Below are positions 6,164-6,225 of a stretch of DNA of 6,225 nt, one piece after another. Origin of the DNA: an uncultured Flammeovirgaceae bacterium (GTDB lineage Bacteria > Bacteroidota > Bacteroidia > Cytophagales > Cyclobacteriaceae); contig CAKZPJ010000858.1 in assembly GCA_937138955.1 (NCBI GenBank), positions 1 to 6,225 on the forward strand, read 5' to 3'. Both the position numbers and the translations under genes were made by a program. Positions within the stretch are counted from its first letter, which is position 1; each line of letters starts with the position of its first letter. The notes under the pieces were generated by a model that saw only the letters and a list, made by a program, of their open reading frames with translations, was not told the origin of the DNA and searched no databases.

Positions 6164-6225
6164 ATTGCACATTGCACATTGCACATTGCACATTGCACAT
6201 TGCACATTGCACATTGCACATTGCA
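6164..6225. repeat. Perfect heptanucleotide tandem array (ATTGCAC)n, cut by the window edge
   Basis: Eight exact head-to-tail copies of ATTGCAC begin at 6164, 6171, 6178, 6185, 6192, 6199, 6206 and 6213, followed by ATTGCA at 6220-6225 where the window ends. There are no spacers and no mismatch. On the other strand the unit reads CAATGTG, which resembles the CAATGAA unit just upstream. The full length is unknown because the array continues beyond the window. Confidence 0.97.

Noticed and set aside
6164..6225. CRISPR-like array
   Set aside because: The unit is 7 bp and head-to-tail with no spacers, so it is a simple tandem repeat.

Overview
The window looks like chromosomal DNA of a Bacteroidota bacterium, probably a free-living Cytophagales-type lineage. 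The evidence is that start codons lack Shine-Dalgarno sequences and sit in A/T-rich leaders, that two exported proteins have signal peptides ending in the '...AQ' form common in this phylum, that moderate-GC coding sequence alternates with short AT-rich gaps, and that a heptanucleotide tandem array lies in an intergenic region. The lineage is inferred from style only; no marker gene is present.

Layout: all genes are on the + strand. (1) Positions 1-3573 hold a compact cluster of three genes: the 3' end of a gene of unknown function (1-234), an 8-bp gap, a 297-aa exported protein of unknown function (243-1136), then, overlapping it by 8 bp, an 814-aa exported leucine-rich-repeat (LRR) protein (1129-3573). 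The LRR protein is built from three consecutive modules. Each begins with a WWx6W helix-like segment, continues with short internin-like LRRs of about 22 residues, and ends in a Phe/Pro/Tyr cap. The first and third genes share a recognisable beta-strand motif ending in G-T-[ST]-x-D-G, so the cluster may contain related envelope proteins. (2) Positions 3574-3811 are a 238-bp gap with an imperfect palindrome over the LRR stop codon and AT-rich sequence, but no convincing promoter. (3) Positions 3812-6100 encode a 762-aa exported protein whose second half looks like a PHP/CehA-McbA-type metallohydrolase, with a large N-terminal beta-rich region and a C-terminal beta-sandwich. (4) Positions 6101-6225 are non-coding. 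A degenerate 7-bp repeat starts directly after the stop codon, followed by a small hairpin and a perfect ATTGCAC array (8 full copies plus 6 bp) that runs off the window edge.

Function: the first three genes are very likely co-transcribed, and the two complete products are exported, so they may act together outside the cytoplasm, the LRR protein as a binding scaffold. The sequence does not show what they bind. The metallohydrolase is separated by a real gap and is probably an independent unit. I see no mobile element, CRISPR array, RNA gene or phage gene. The least explained features are the three-gene cluster, the modular LRR protein with its regularly placed cysteines, and the two heptamer arrays in opposite orientation.
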